Source: Candidatus Paraluminiphilus aquimaris
GTDB lineage: Bacteria; Pseudomonadota; Gammaproteobacteria; Pseudomonadales; Halieaceae
Direction: 5' to 3'
Assembly: GCF_026230195.1 (NCBI RefSeq)
Contig: NZ_CP036501.1
Location: 2,170,001 to 2,234,000 of the forward strand
Length of the DNA: 64,000 nucleotides
Under the pieces are notes generated by a model, which searched no databases, was not told the origin of the DNA, and worked only from the letters and a program-made list of their open reading frames with translations. Position numbers and translations under genes: made by a program. The stretch's first letter is position 1; the number at the start of each line of letters is the position of its first letter. Below are positions 1 through 9,867 of the stretch, piece after piece.

Positions 1-990
1 CTCGTCTCTCCTAATGAGATCATCGCTCGTTACCCGGTCCCCACTGAGACAGCCGCGTTGATCGAGACAACTCGCAGCCGCATTGCCAAAATCATGCGTG
101 GAGAAGACCCTCGCCTACTGGTCGTGATTGGTCCCTGCTCCATTCATGATGCTGATGCAGCGCTTGACTACGCGCAAAAGCTCATGCGTATTCGGGAGCA
201 ATATGCCGATAAACTCGAAATAGTGATGCGCACCTACTTTGAAAAGCCGCGAACGAGTCTGGGTTGGAAAGGCTATATCAACGACCCGTTCCTGAACGAC
301 AGCTTCAAAATAAACGACGGCTTAGCGCTCGCAAGAGAGCTCTTACTCTCGATCAATAATATGGGATTACCTACTGCGGGTGAGTTCTTAGATGCAATTA
401 CACCTCAGTATGTCGCGGACCTGATGTCTTGGGGTGCGATTGGTGCACGAACAACAGAAAGTCAGAATCATCGTCAGCTCGCTTCTGGCTTGTCATGCCC
501 TGTTGGCTTTAAAAACGGAACCGAGGGCAACGTTCAAATTGCAGTCGACGCAATCAGAGCGGCTGGCGCGAGCCACCATTTCTTGTCCGTCACAAAGACG
601 GGCTCTGCTGCGATCGTTAAAACAGCGGGCAACCATGACTGCCACTTAATTCTACGCGGCGGACTCAAACCTAACTATGATTCGACGAGCGTCCGAGAGG
701 CCGAACTTCTGTTGGAAAATGCGGGACTTACCACAGGACTGATGGTGGACTGCAGTCACGCAAACAGTCAGAAAGATCACGCGAAACAAATCGGTGTTTG
801 CCAAAGCATCGTTGATCAAAGGCGCCAAGCAGGCTGCCCTATAAAAGGCGTCATGATCGAAAGCCATCTGGTTGGTGGAAATCAGCCCATTGCGCGACCT
901 GATGCGCTCACCTACGGACAAAGCATCACCGACGCCTGCCTCAGTTGGGCAGACAGTGAGATGCTGTTAGACGCCCTCGCTCAGGGATGA
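1..990 (+). CDS. 3-deoxy-7-phosphoheptulonate synthase (class I), 5' end missing
   Basis: This enzyme condenses phosphoenolpyruvate with erythrose 4-phosphate, the first step of the shikimate pathway to aromatic amino acids. The reading frame is open from base 1, and the residues before the first possible start (LVSPNEIIARYPVP) match the usual N-terminal arm of the AroF/G/H family. The gene therefore begins outside the window. Family motifs visible are LLVVIGPCSIHD with the metal-binding Cys, the GARTTESQNHRQLASGL stretch, PVGFKNGTEGN, and MVDCSHANS with KDH. The C-terminus ends normally at TGA 988-990. The feedback type (Tyr, Phe or Trp) cannot be told because the N-terminal effector region is cut. 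It is on the plus strand, and the next gene lies convergent. Confidence 0.95.
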   Translation, partial: LVSPNEIIARYPVPTETAALIETTRSRIAKIMRGEDPRLLVVIGPCSIHDADAALDYAQKLMRIREQYADKLEIVMRTYFEKPRTSLGWKGYINDPFLNDSFKINDGLALARELLLSINNMGLPTAGEFLDAITPQYVADLMSWGAIGARTTESQNHRQLASGLSCPVGFKNGTEGNVQIAVDAIRAAGASHHFLSVTKTGSAAIVKTAGNHDCHLILRGGLKPNYDSTSVREAELLLENAGLTTGLMVDCSHANSQKDHAKQIGVCQSIVDQRRQAGCPIKGVMIESHLVGGNQPIARPDALTYGQSITDACLSWADSEMLLDALAQG

Positions 991-1197
991 CTCAGGGGCA
1001 AGACCGCCCGGCATATTCTTCGCGAGTGGTCCCATTTTCCTTGAGATCGACTCTGACAAGGTAAAGTAGTGTGTCTCGAGCACCCCAAATGCGCCGCAAC
1101 AAGGCATCGATCGCTAAAGATCTCTTCGCCTTCAGCAAGGGCGCTTTGGCGTGGCTTGCTTAGGGGCCTCACCCAGCGCGCTTTCTCACCGTAGACG

Positions 1198-1863
1198 CTA
1201 GGAGAATGCGGGGGCCGAAATAGGCCCATCAGGCTCATCTGACTCAATTAACTCAATGATAGGCTGGTTAAAACCACGTTTCAGTCCTGCAAGCGATCGC
1301 CGGTTTTTACCCATCATAGGGGCTGCCAACTCGAGTCCCATCGCTTCTAAGTCGTCCATGGATCCCGTAGCATCGACGACCTCGAGGTCCAAGGCCCGAC
1401 TCGCTGTTAGGCGCTCCCCCGTTAACAGCGCAGCCCTGATTGCCAATGGGCTCAGCTTGCTGCACACAAGCTCGTTCATTCGCACGGTCAGCGTCATGTT
1501 CAGATCGACCTCAGGTAGGCAGAAAAACCCTCGGTCTTCTCTCATCACACTGTAGTCAGACGCCAAAACAATCATCGCCCCCAAACCAAACGCATGCCCT
1601 GTCACCACTGAAACCACTGGAAACGGCGCGTCGAGTACGCGAGCAAGGACGCGCATACACAACTCAGTGAACTCCTTGTCGCCACTTGCCATCAAGTAAT
1701 CTAAGTCCAGTCCCTGACTGAAGTTTTTTCCCTCGCCCGCGAGCAGCAGAACTTGGCATTCCTCATCCGCTATGGCGTTGGTAATTGCCTCATCAAACTG
1801 ACCCAAGGTTTCAGGGTTGAAGCGGCCTTCTCCGATAAATTGATGGCGATGGATAGCTGGCAT
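1198..1863 (-). CDS. crotonase-fold protein (enoyl-CoA hydratase/isomerase family)
   Basis: The protein is 221 aa from ATG at 1863. A GTG three codons upstream (1872) is possible, but a purine-rich GAGAG lies at a better distance from the ATG. The crotonase pattern is clear: an oxyanion-hole segment FSQGLDLDYL and a second glycine-rich segment GHAFGLGAMIVLASDY, followed by FFCLPEVDLN. The Glu at the position of rat hydratase Glu164 is kept (LPEVD). The Glu144 position reads Met in GLGAMI, so a simple hydratase is less likely than an enoyl-CoA isomerase or another crotonase reaction. It is shorter than the usual 255-260 aa because the C-terminal helices are reduced. It stands alone, convergent with the DAHP synthase and divergent from transaldolase. 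Confidence 0.8.
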   Translation of the reverse strand: MPAIHRHQFIGEGRFNPETLGQFDEAITNAIADEECQVLLLAGEGKNFSQGLDLDYLMASGDKEFTELCMRVLARVLDAPFPVVSVVTGHAFGLGAMIVLASDYSVMREDRGFFCLPEVDLNMTLTVRMNELVCSKLSPLAIRAALLTGERLTASRALDLEVVDATGSMDDLEAMGLELAAPMMGKNRRSLAGLKRGFNQPIIELIESDEPDGPISAPAFS

Positions 1864-1968
1864 GGCAGACACTCTCGAACAAATTGTTAGCGGCGAATAC
1901 TACATGAGCCGGGCCGCTATGAGTTAGACTTGTCACTCTTGTTTTAATTCAAAACCATAGGGGGGTGC

Positions 1969-2874
1969 ATGACCAAGCTTGAGCAGCTAGCTGCCATGAG
2001 TACAGTAGTCGCAGATACAGGTGACATAGACGCAATAGCCAAGCTAAAGCCGGTTGACGCGACCACCAACCCCTCATTGTTGCTCAAGGCAGCTGGGCTT
2101 GCGCGCTTTGAGGCAGATGTAGCTTCGCTAAAAGGCACGCCAAACGCGGCTGACGAATTTGCTGTAAGAGTTGGCTCACAAATCGTGGCCCTGGTTCCCG
2201 GAGTCATCAGTACTGAAGTCGACGCTCGGCTTTCTTTTGATACCTCACGCACCATCGAGAAAGCAGAAAAGCTCATTGAGCTTTATGACAGAGAAGGCGT
2301 GGCAGCTGACCGTGTACTGATCAAGATCGCCTCGACTTGGGAAGGCATTCAAGCCGCTGCTGAGCTGGAAAAGCGCGGTATTCACTGCAATCTGACGCTA
2401 TTGTTTGGCTTTGAGCAAGCGCGGGCCTGTGCGGATGCAGGCGTTTTCTTAATTTCGCCTTTCGTTGGCAGAATTACTGACTGGTATAAAGCCAACACGG
2501 ATAGGGTGATTGACACACCTGCTCAAGATCCCGGCGTGCAGTCGGTGTCCAAGATCTTCAATCACTATAAAACCCACGGCTACGACACGGTGGTTATGGG
2601 CGCGAGTTTTAGAAATACAGGGCAGATTGAGGCGCTTGCGGGTTGCGATAGGCTTACCATTGCACCCGATCTTCTCGACGCGTTAGGTGCGAGCGAAGGT
2701 CACTTGCCTGAGGCGCTGAGTAAAGCGCAGGCGGCATCAGCTGTAGGTCAACCCATATCAGAGGCCGAATTTCGTTTTGAACACAACGAAAGCGCCATGG
2801 CCAGCGAGAAGCTCGCTGACGGAATTAGGCGCTTTGTCGCTGACCAGGTGAAGTTGGAAGCGGCGCTCGCCTGA
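1969..2874 (+). CDS. tal: transaldolase
   Basis: Transaldolase moves a dihydroxyacetone unit between sugar phosphates in the non-oxidative pentose phosphate pathway in the cytosol. The protein is 301 aa, slightly short for the TalA/B class (about 316). Signature DATTNPSLL is at residues 30-38. The Schiff-base lysine is in [11 protein letters not shown] (Lys119), and [12 protein letters not shown] and [14 protein letters not shown] follow. ATG at 1969 has a strong GGGGGTG ribosome site four bases away. A rho-independent terminator follows at once. It is divergent from the crotonase upstream, with about 100 bp between them for both promoters. Confidence 0.96.
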   Translation: MTKLEQLAAMSTVVADTGDIDAIAKLKPVDATTNPSLLLKAAGLARFEADVASLKGTPNAADEFAVRVGSQIVALVPGVISTEVDARLSFDTSRTIEKAEKLIELYDREGVAADRVLIKIASTWEGIQAAAELEKRGIHCNLTLLFGFEQARACADAGVFLISPFVGRITDWYKANTDRVIDTPAQDPGVQSVSKIFNHYKTHGYDTVVMGASFRNTGQIEALAGCDRLTIAPDLLDALGASEGHLPEALSKAQAASAVGQPISEAEFRFEHNESAMASEKLADGIRRFVADQVKLEAALA

Positions 2875-2918
2875 TCAAAGATCGTTGCTTGTTCCCGAAA
2901 GGATAACCGTGTCGATAT

Positions 2919-2947
2919 AAAAAAAGCGCCCGTAGGCGCTTTTTTTA
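2919..2947. terminator. bidirectional rho-independent terminator
   Basis: An A-run, the stem gcgcc/ggcgc with a cgta loop, and a T-run of seven lie between two convergent genes (transaldolase ending at 2874 and the crotonase ending at 2982). The A and T tracts on both sides let it work in either direction. Confidence 0.9.
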
Positions 2948-2981
2948 GGAACGTTTGTGGCCCGCCCGCCCCTTGATTGTC

Positions 2982-3764
2982 CTAGCCAAACTTCGCCTCG
3001 CGCTTCTCGAAAAACGCCGCCACAGCCTCAAGTTGATTGGGCTTATAGATAATCTCAGTCTGCTCAACTGACTCCGCCAAAAGCAGTTCGGCATCGGAAG
3101 CCTCACCCATCATATTCGAGATCTTTTTTGCGGCGCGAATGGCATCTGGATTTTTACCCGCAATGATTCGAGCCAACTCCAGCGCCCTAGCAAGGGGCTC
3201 CTCGTTAACCTCGGTCGCAAAACCATAGCTCTGCGCATCCTCACCCGAAAAAATCTCATTGGTGTAGACAAGGCGGCGCAGAATATCGTCACGTACGTTA
3301 CCCCGCCACAGTGGATAGCCGGACATATCAGGAACGAGCCCCCATCGCATTTCCATAACGGCACAACGGGTATCAGGGTGAATGATCTTTATGTCGGAGC
3401 CCGCCATCAATTGAAGTCCACCGCCAAAACACACGCCGTGCACAGCAGAGATAACTGGCACAGGCAGTTGTCGCCATCCCCAACCGAGATTCTGCACCCA
3501 ATTAGCTTTTCCATGGGTACGAGGAACAAGGTCTGAGGGCGCGTCGTCCTTTAGGCCAAAGCTTCCTAAGTCGAGTCCGGCGCAAAATGCGTCGCCCTCA
3601 CCACTCAACACAATGGCACGGACACTACCATTAACCGCAAGTGTCTCCAGCGCCGCAGTGATGCCCTCAAACATCGCGGGATCAAGCGCGTTCATCTTAT
3701 CGCCCCGGTTTAGCCGGACGTGACAGACACCGTCTGTCGTGGTCATTAATACCCGTTCTGCCAT
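2982..3764 (-). CDS. enoyl-CoA hydratase/isomerase family protein
   Basis: This is a 260 aa crotonase of normal length. Motifs are LNRGDKMNALDP near residue 18, DAFCAGLDL (59-67), HGVCFGGGLQLMAGSDI (109-125), and MEMRWGLVPDM (137-147). The Glu164-type residue is present as Glu138. The Glu144-type position reads Gln118 in GGGLQL, so only one of the two hydratase glutamates remains. This suggests isomerase or another crotonase chemistry. An AGAGGAAGAG ribosome site precedes the ATG. The following terminator closes the transcript. The 435 bp upstream are non-coding and divergent to the aldehyde dehydrogenase. The substrate cannot be told from sequence. Confidence 0.88.
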   Translation of the reverse strand: MAERVLMTTTDGVCHVRLNRGDKMNALDPAMFEGITAALETLAVNGSVRAIVLSGEGDAFCAGLDLGSFGLKDDAPSDLVPRTHGKANWVQNLGWGWRQLPVPVISAVHGVCFGGGLQLMAGSDIKIIHPDTRCAVMEMRWGLVPDMSGYPLWRGNVRDDILRRLVYTNEIFSGEDAQSYGFATEVNEEPLARALELARIIAGKNPDAIRAAKKISNMMGEASDAELLLAESVEQTEIIYKPNQLEAVAAFFEKREAKFG

Positions 3765-4199
3765 CTCTCTTCCTCTCTTTTTTCTGTTACGCGCGGCGAT
3801 AAATACTGCGAAATGCCATCATAAAGAGATGCCAATCGACCGGCAATTCATTCTCTCAATCGCGGTAATTCGACGTTGCATTTCCTAACAGCGATTTCTG
3901 CAAAATGCGATACGCCAAGCGTTTGTAAGGTGGCGCGAGACCCTGCTCGATTGACCTCCAAAAACGCCGCTAGCGCTGTCCCCTTGGGGGCGACCTATTC
4001 CACCGGATGTGTTTTGCTCACCCGTTAATACGTTGCCCACGGGCCAATCGGCGCGGCCTCGACCCGACATGATGGTAGGGGTGAACCGACTATCGACACG
4101 AGTCGCCATCGTGTAGGCGATTCATGAACTCGCTGATGATTTGCAAACCATTGAGCACAGCGGTATTTTCCTGACTCCACCAACAATAACGAGAACGTC
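3765..4199. other. non-coding divergent region with a duplicated start-like sequence
   Basis: These 435 bp lie between the divergent crotonase and aldehyde dehydrogenase genes and should hold both promoters. I see no clear -35/-10 pair. An 11-base sequence, tcatgaactcg, occurs at 4122-4132 and again over the aldehyde dehydrogenase start at 4198-4208. The first copy opens a 16-codon ORF (4124-4174, MNSLMICKPLSTAVFS) that ends 25 bases before the gene. It may be a leader peptide or a relic of a local duplication. Confidence 0.4.
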
Positions 4200-5669
4200 A
4201 TGAACTCGATCGCTGATATCAACCCAACGATTGCCGGGTCAATCGAACAGGCCGAAGCCATCCGCGGCTCAATGCAGATGAAACTGGACGAGATGCGCCG
4301 GGCGTACCACCAAGATCCTAACCCCAGCGAGGCAGACCGTAAGCACCACTTAAAGCAGCTCAAGAAGCTCATTGGGGAGAACAGCGAGGCTATTTCGAAG
4401 GCGATCTCTGAAGATTACGGACACCGCTCAGAGCACGAGACCATGTTTGCCGAATTTATTGGTACCGGCGGCGGTATTGATGACATTCTCAAAAATCTTA
4501 GAAAGTGGATGAAGCCCGAGAAGCGACACATCGATTCCACCATGTTTCCCTTCGCCAGCAACACGGTCATTCCACAACCTCTAGGCGTCGTTGGTCTCAT
4601 TATCCCATGGAATTTCCCTGTGTTTCTCTCGGTATCCCAGATTGCGATAGCGTTTGCGGCGGGTAATCGCGTGATGGTTAAAATGTCGGAAAACAGCCGC
4701 TCGCTGACCCGCCTCCTGAGGGAGCTCTCCCCCAAGTACTTGCCAGAAGACAAGCTCGTGTTTATCGAAGAGACAGGTGGCGTCGGCATCGAGTTTTCCA
4801 AGCTTGCCTTTGATCTCATTATCTTTACTGGCTCTGGCGCCACGGGCAAAAAAGTCATGGCCTCCGCCGCAGAAAATCTGACACCCGTTATTCTGGAGTT
4901 AGGAGGTAAGTCACCTGCCATTATTGATCCTGACTATGACCTTGCCAAAGCGGCCGAGCGCATCATGTTTGCAAAGCAGTTCAACGCAGGGCAGATATGC
5001 GTGAACGTCGATTACGTCATGGTCCACAAATCACAGCTGGATGAATTCCTTGAACACTGCAGTACTTGGCTAAAGACTAACGTACCGACGATTAATTCTG
5101 ACGACTACACGTCCATGATTGATCAACGAGCCTATGACCGGATGATGGCAACACTCGACGACGCACGTGCTCAAGGTGCAAGAATCATCAACCCTACGGG
5201 CGAGGAGCCCAACCCTGACACACGCAAAGTGCCGGTTCAGTTTGTCGTTGATACATCTCCCGAGATGATCATCCGAAACAGGGAGACCTTTGGCCCGCTT
5301 CTCATGATCATGACCTATGAATCGGAAGATGACGTGATTGCGCACGTGAATTCAGGGGACCGACCGCTCGCGATGTACCCCTTCACAAAGAGCAAGAAAC
5401 TCGCCGAACACTACATCAAATACATCATGTCCGGTGGCGTGAGCATCAACGATGCCCTGCTACATGTGTCCCAGCACGATCTGCCCTTTGGAGGCGTGGG
5501 TGGCAGTGGAATGGGTCATTACCACGGAAAGGAAGGCTTTACGTCGTGCTCTAAGATGCGTCCTGTGTTCCACCAGGCCAATTTCACGATCAATAAGTTC
5601 ATGGGGCCTCCCTATGTAGGGTTTAAAGATAAGATGTACCGGTTTCTAACAAAGAAGAGTATGAAATAA
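4200..5669 (+). CDS. aldehyde dehydrogenase, coniferyl-aldehyde dehydrogenase type
   Basis: The protein is 489 aa and would oxidise an aldehyde to its acid with NAD(P)+. The ALDH fold is plain: IPWNFP at 135-140, the nucleotide-site GSGATG near 211-216, the general base Glu233 in LELGGKSPA, and the nucleophile Cys267 in FNAGQICVNVDY. The C-terminal block LPFGGVGGSGMGHYHGKEGF and the basic, hydrophobic tail (FKDKMYRFLTKKSMK) are typical of the class-3/CalB group, which acts on coniferyl aldehyde or medium- and long-chain aldehydes. The substrate is inferred. The gene is alone between a divergent region and a strong terminator. An upstream mini-ORF (4124-4174) repeats its start sequence. Confidence 0.88.
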   Translation: MNSIADINPTIAGSIEQAEAIRGSMQMKLDEMRRAYHQDPNPSEADRKHHLKQLKKLIGENSEAISKAISEDYGHRSEHETMFAEFIGTGGGIDDILKNLRKWMKPEKRHIDSTMFPFASNTVIPQPLGVVGLIIPWNFPVFLSVSQIAIAFAAGNRVMVKMSENSRSLTRLLRELSPKYLPEDKLVFIEETGGVGIEFSKLAFDLIIFTGSGATGKKVMASAAENLTPVILELGGKSPAIIDPDYDLAKAAERIMFAKQFNAGQICVNVDYVMVHKSQLDEFLEHCSTWLKTNVPTINSDDYTSMIDQRAYDRMMATLDDARAQGARIINPTGEEPNPDTRKVPVQFVVDTSPEMIIRNRETFGPLLMIMTYESEDDVIAHVNSGDRPLAMYPFTKSKKLAEHYIKYIMSGGVSINDALLHVSQHDLPFGGVGGSGMGHYHGKEGFTSCSKMRPVFHQANFTINKFMGPPYVGFKDKMYRFLTKKSMK

Positions 5670-5688
5670 GATTCCGCGCCGAAAGCTC

Positions 5689-5722
5689 CACAAAAAAGGC
5701 CCCATCTGGGGCCTTTTTTGTG
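5689..5722. terminator. bidirectional rho-independent terminator
   Basis: The stem cacaaaaaaggcccc/ggggccttttttgtg with an atct loop sits between the convergent aldehyde dehydrogenase (+) and sodium symporter (-) genes. Perfect pairing and poly-A/poly-T flanks support use in both directions. Confidence 0.93.
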
Positions 5723-5743
5723 TCGCAACTTAGGGCTAATTAT

Positions 5744-7324
5744 TTACCAAAATGCGACGTAAATAAGCACAAGGATCAAGCATATCGCGATGGAGGCAAC
5801 GTTGAATCCTTGTGTAGTGCCAAATCGAATATCTCCCAACACAACAGGCTGCGCCTCCTCGGGCGCGCGTGTCAGGCGTGACACGACAACACCGAATGCC
5901 ACGTTTAGCAGAAACACCAGCCAGATACGCAAGACAAAGGGCAAATCAGGCATGCTCATTTTCAGGACTAGACTTGCTACCACAGAGCCAACAAGCACGG
6001 CGTAAGCGCTTGCCTCATTAGCACGACGATCGAAAAAGCCGAGTAAGAAAATGATTACCACGCCGGGGGCGATAAAGCCTGTGTATTCCTGAATGGTTTG
6101 AAAGGCGCTCTCCATGCCACCGAGAAATGGCCGAGCAAGCACCAAAGCGAGTAACATCGCGACAAAAGCAACCACGCGACCAACTGTGACAAAGTGCGCC
6201 TCGTCTTTGTTTCCCGCCGTGTATTGCCGATAAATATCCATCGTGAAGATAGTGGCAATCGAGTTCATCATGGACGCGAGTGATGACACTATCGCCGCAA
6301 TTAATGCCGCAAAAACGAGCCCACGGAGCCCCTCAGGCGCGAGCTTCATCAGCTCCCCATAGGTTCGATCTGACTTCTCATTCAGCACGTCGTAGGCGAG
6401 AGCACCGTCTTGCGCAAGAACGAGCGCCGCGATACCGGGTATCACCACGATAAGTGGAATCAGCAGCTTTAGAAATGCGGCGAAAGCCAGCCCTTTTTGC
6501 GCCTCAGCTAAGCTCTCTGCACCGAGTGCTCGTTGAATGATGTATTGGTTGAATCCCCAGTAAGAAAAATGAAGCACCCATAGGCCGCCCAGTAGGGTCC
6601 ATATTCCTGGTAGGTCGCTATAATTTGGGTGCGATTCGTCGAGAATCATTTCAAAGTGACCCGGCACCTCTTCACCCAGTCTCGAGAGTCCTGCGCCTGC
6701 ACCATTACCCGCGCCTACGGCATCCAAGGCTATCCAGGTAATGGCTAAACCACCAAAGATGAGTATGACGACCTGAATAATATCGGTCAGTGCCACAGCC
6801 TTGAGACCGCCATAAATGGAGTAAATGACCGCGAAGGCCGCAAGCGCCATCATCGCTAGAGTGACATCAAGACCCGTAAGGCTCTCTATCGCCAAACCGC
6901 CTAACCATAAAACGGCTGTCAGGTTCACCGCGGTGTAAAGTACTATCCAATAAAACGACATTAGCGTCTTCACGCCGGTGCCATACCGCGTTTGTAAAAA
7001 CTGCGGCATGGTATAAATCTCGCGCTTCAAGAAAATGGGTAGGAAGTACTTGGCGACCAGCAGCAGTACAATGGCAGCCTGCCATTCATAAGCTGCAATC
7101 GCCAAACCGACAACAAAGCCTTGACCCGACTGTCCAATGATTTGTTCAGCCGAAATATTTGCAGCAATAAGAGACGCGCCGATCGCCCACCAAGGCAGCG
7201 TTCTGCCTGCAAGAAAATAGTCCTCGGTGGTTTTCGCTTGTCCTGAATCGCGTGAAACCCACTGAGCGATAGCAAATAAACCAATGGCATAAACTGCCAC
7301 AATTGCCAGATCAATAGAGCCCAT
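5744..7324 (-). CDS. sodium/solute symporter (SSS family, SGLT-like)
   Basis: A 526 aa polytopic inner-membrane protein with about 14 hydrophobic segments. It would import a sugar with Na+. The N-terminal TTEDYFLAGRTLPWWAIGAS is the SSS family signature, and IGQSGQGFVVG, YGGLKAVALTDIIQV and SLASMMNSIATIFTMDIY follow as in Vibrio SGLT. The ATG at 7324 has an AAGGGGG ribosome site. It lies 44 bp downstream of the GH3 gene on the same strand, so the pair is probably one operon. Glucose or a beta-glucoside is the likely substrate given that neighbour, but this is inference. Confidence 0.92.
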   Translation of the reverse strand: MGSIDLAIVAVYAIGLFAIAQWVSRDSGQAKTTEDYFLAGRTLPWWAIGASLIAANISAEQIIGQSGQGFVVGLAIAAYEWQAAIVLLLVAKYFLPIFLKREIYTMPQFLQTRYGTGVKTLMSFYWIVLYTAVNLTAVLWLGGLAIESLTGLDVTLAMMALAAFAVIYSIYGGLKAVALTDIIQVVILIFGGLAITWIALDAVGAGNGAGAGLSRLGEEVPGHFEMILDESHPNYSDLPGIWTLLGGLWVLHFSYWGFNQYIIQRALGAESLAEAQKGLAFAAFLKLLIPLIVVIPGIAALVLAQDGALAYDVLNEKSDRTYGELMKLAPEGLRGLVFAALIAAIVSSLASMMNSIATIFTMDIYRQYTAGNKDEAHFVTVGRVVAFVAMLLALVLARPFLGGMESAFQTIQEYTGFIAPGVVIIFLLGFFDRRANEASAYAVLVGSVVASLVLKMSMPDLPFVLRIWLVFLLNVAFGVVVSRLTRAPEEAQPVVLGDIRFGTTQGFNVASIAICLILVLIYVAFW

Positions 7325-7368
7325 ATTTCCCCCTTTTATTCTTCGTATACGACAAGCAAACCGTCATG

Positions 7369-9867
7369 CTAGTCGAGCAGCAGTGTGTCGTTAACGAGGT
7401 CAGCACACGACGCGATCGAGCGAATCTCTGGCATCGTTGTCAACTTAATCTCCGATATGTCGAGCGTTATATCACCCTCAGTCGCCAGAACGAAGGCTGT
7501 ATTTACTTGCGCTAAGTTCAAGCCTGCCTCTTGGAAACACGCCACCGGAACGGCCCGCTTAGTCCACTCACCGAGAGGTGAATCCAGCAGGACTTTCGTG
7601 AAGCGCACAGCGCCCGAACATGGGTATTTACAGTCCATGCGCAGTTCCACCACCGACGTCGGCATACGCTGAACTCTAAACTCGATAGACAAGGCTCCGC
7701 CCGCGTCATTGAGCGCCGTTAAATCCGTCGGGTACTCTGACTGCATGTAGACTTGGGATACACCGGCCCCATTCCCTACGAAAGTAACTCGACGCGCGTC
7801 CTCTTGAACCAACCGGTCAATAGCCTCAATCGTGACGCTACCCGTTGATGACTGTGAACTGCTCGAAGTGGCCTCCACTTCCCAGTCACTCGCATCGCCG
7901 GAAAAGAGTCGCCAGGATCCGCGTGGGCCGCCATTAAATACTTCTTGGTCCAAGCTGTTATCGGCTCCGATCATTACCTCAGAGAGCGCGACCCAGGGAC
8001 GGGACTCATCTACTGTAAGTCCATAGCCAAGAGGGAAAATGAACTCGTCCACCGGGAGATCCCGATCACGTGCATTAACGTCCAAACCGGGCCACGCCAT
8101 GGGTAGCTTTCCCGCAAAGTCGTATTGCACACGACCCGCGGCATCTCGCAGAAGAACGTCAGCAACGCCCTGCCCCTCGCTTCCGGGAAGCCAGGAGACC
8201 ACGAAGGCATCGCTGAGATTGAGAATATCGTTTACCCACATTGGGCGACCTGTCAAAAAGACCGCTACTACAGGAATACCGCGTTGCTTCAACGCTTTCA
8301 TACGAGACCGCTCTGCGCGCTGGTCATACCAAGCGACCGAATAGACGTCCCCCTGCATCTCAGCATAAGGCGTCTCTCCGAAAACAAAGATCGCCGCATC
8401 AACCTCCGCCGACTCGTCAGTGGTGACGCTACCTCCTGCCGACTCGATTTGCTGGGTCAAACCCTCCAATATTGACATCGCGCCCGGAAAGTCTGTGTTG
8501 GCGTTGCCAGTACCCTGCCAGCTTATGGTCCATCCACCGCTTTGCTGTCCAATATTGTCAGCGCCAGGTCCCGCTACCAAATAGCGGCGATCTGCATGCA
8601 AAGGCAGCAGGTTGTCGCTGTTTTTGAGTAGAACTTGCGATTTGCGCACGGCCTCGCGCGCCAGAGCGCGGTGCTCAGGATGTCCAATCTGATCGCGATA
8701 CTCCGCGGCAAAGGTCGATGGCTGCCCACGAGTAAATAACCCCGCTTTTATTTTCATTACGAGAATGCGCGATACTGCTTCATCGATCCTCGCCTCAGCA
8801 ATCTCGCCAGAGGCTACTTGCGCGAGCGTATTGTGATAGAGCGACTTCCACTCGGCAGGCACCATGAGCATGTCCACGCCGGCGTTAATCGCTTGCGCGC
8901 AGTCATCGTTGGTGCAGCCCGCAACCTCACCAATACCGTTCCAGTCGCTAACGACCATACCTTCAAAGCCCATCTCACCTCGAAGCAAATCGGTAAGAAT
9001 TGCTTTGCTGCCGTGAATTTTGTCGCCATACCAGCTATTAAAGGATGACATGACACTCATAACATCCTTATCAATCGCTTCCACATACCCCTGTCCATGG
9101 ACTGCAATTAACTCATCCAAAGGTAGAGTCGTTTCGCCTCGGTCATCTCCACGCAACGTACCGCCGTCCCCAATGAAGTGCTTAGCCGTCGATGCGATCC
9201 CTTCGGCCTGCATCGCTTCGACGATTGGAGCAACGAAACTGCCGGCGATGGCTGGGTCCGAGCTGAACGATTCGTACGTTCGTCCCCATCTGGCATCCTT
9301 CGCAACCGCAACGGTTGGCGCGAAAATCCAGTCGATGCCCGTTGCTTTGACCTCTCGGGCCGTGGCTCCGATGATCTGTTTCACAAGCTCGGGGTCACGC
9401 GTCGCACCCAGACCAATGTTGTGCGGAAACAACGTCGCGCCCATCACATTGTTGTGACCGTGAACGGCATCTGTCCCCCAGACGATAGGTATACCTGCGC
9501 TGCCTTCTGTGGTGTCTACCGACGCTTCATAGTAGGCATTAGCAAGATCGACCCAATCCTCCACCGTCGCGTATTTGTTTTCCTGAGGAAATGACCCACC
9601 GCCGTTTAAGACGCTGCCTAAACCAAACTCGCGCACATCCTGCGCAGAAACATCGCGAATTTCGCCCTGAATCATCTGGCCGACTTTATGCCGCAAGGTG
9701 AGTTGACTGGTTATGGCGTCGGCACAGGCTTTTATGTCCACTGAAGTGGTCGCAGCTTGAGCACAGCTCAAATCAACATGGGCGCCCTGTGTCGCTGGCT
9801 TCGTGCCGCAAGCTGCCAAGGTCATAACTACTAATGTGGAATAGGTGAGGTGTCGTGCAAGGCGCAT
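7369..9867 (-). CDS. GH3 exo-beta-glucosidase/glucanase lipoprotein (ExoP-like)
   Basis: The 832 aa protein has a lipoprotein signal: a basic start, then hydrophobic residues and the lipobox LAAC with Cys20. The GH3 N-domain (about 55-400) has GIPIVWGTDAVHGHNN, GIDWIFAPTVAVAKD and TAKHFIGDGGT, with the nucleophile Asp308 in VVSDWNGIG. The second GH3 domain includes SQVLLKNSDNLLPL and QSGGWTISWQGTG. The C-terminal 180 residues form a beta-sandwich resembling the ExoP C-terminal domain (LRMDCKYPCSG). It would trim glucose from beta-1,3/1,4-gluco-oligosaccharides in the periplasm or at the outer membrane. It is transcribed with the symporter and divergent from the TonB receptor. A paralogue is at 29250-31940. 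Confidence 0.93.
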   Translation of the reverse strand: MRLARHLTYSTLVVMTLAACGTKPATQGAHVDLSCAQAATTSVDIKACADAITSQLTLRHKVGQMIQGEIRDVSAQDVREFGLGSVLNGGGSFPQENKYATVEDWVDLANAYYEASVDTTEGSAGIPIVWGTDAVHGHNNVMGATLFPHNIGLGATRDPELVKQIIGATAREVKATGIDWIFAPTVAVAKDARWGRTYESFSSDPAIAGSFVAPIVEAMQAEGIASTAKHFIGDGGTLRGDDRGETTLPLDELIAVHGQGYVEAIDKDVMSVMSSFNSWYGDKIHGSKAILTDLLRGEMGFEGMVVSDWNGIGEVAGCTNDDCAQAINAGVDMLMVPAEWKSLYHNTLAQVASGEIAEARIDEAVSRILVMKIKAGLFTRGQPSTFAAEYRDQIGHPEHRALAREAVRKSQVLLKNSDNLLPLHADRRYLVAGPGADNIGQQSGGWTISWQGTGNANTDFPGAMSILEGLTQQIESAGGSVTTDESAEVDAAIFVFGETPYAEMQGDVYSVAWYDQRAERSRMKALKQRGIPVVAVFLTGRPMWVNDILNLSDAFVVSWLPGSEGQGVADVLLRDAAGRVQYDFAGKLPMAWPGLDVNARDRDLPVDEFIFPLGYGLTVDESRPWVALSEVMIGADNSLDQEVFNGGPRGSWRLFSGDASDWEVEATSSSSQSSTGSVTIEAIDRLVQEDARRVTFVGNGAGVSQVYMQSEYPTDLTALNDAGGALSIEFRVQRMPTSVVELRMDCKYPCSGAVRFTKVLLDSPLGEWTKRAVPVACFQEAGLNLAQVNTAFVLATEGDITLDISEIKLTTMPEIRSIASCADLVNDTLLLD

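Noticed and set aside
981-1247. 88-codon minus-strand frame between DAHP synthase and the first crotonase
   Set aside because: It overlaps both real genes, has biased residues and no ribosome site.
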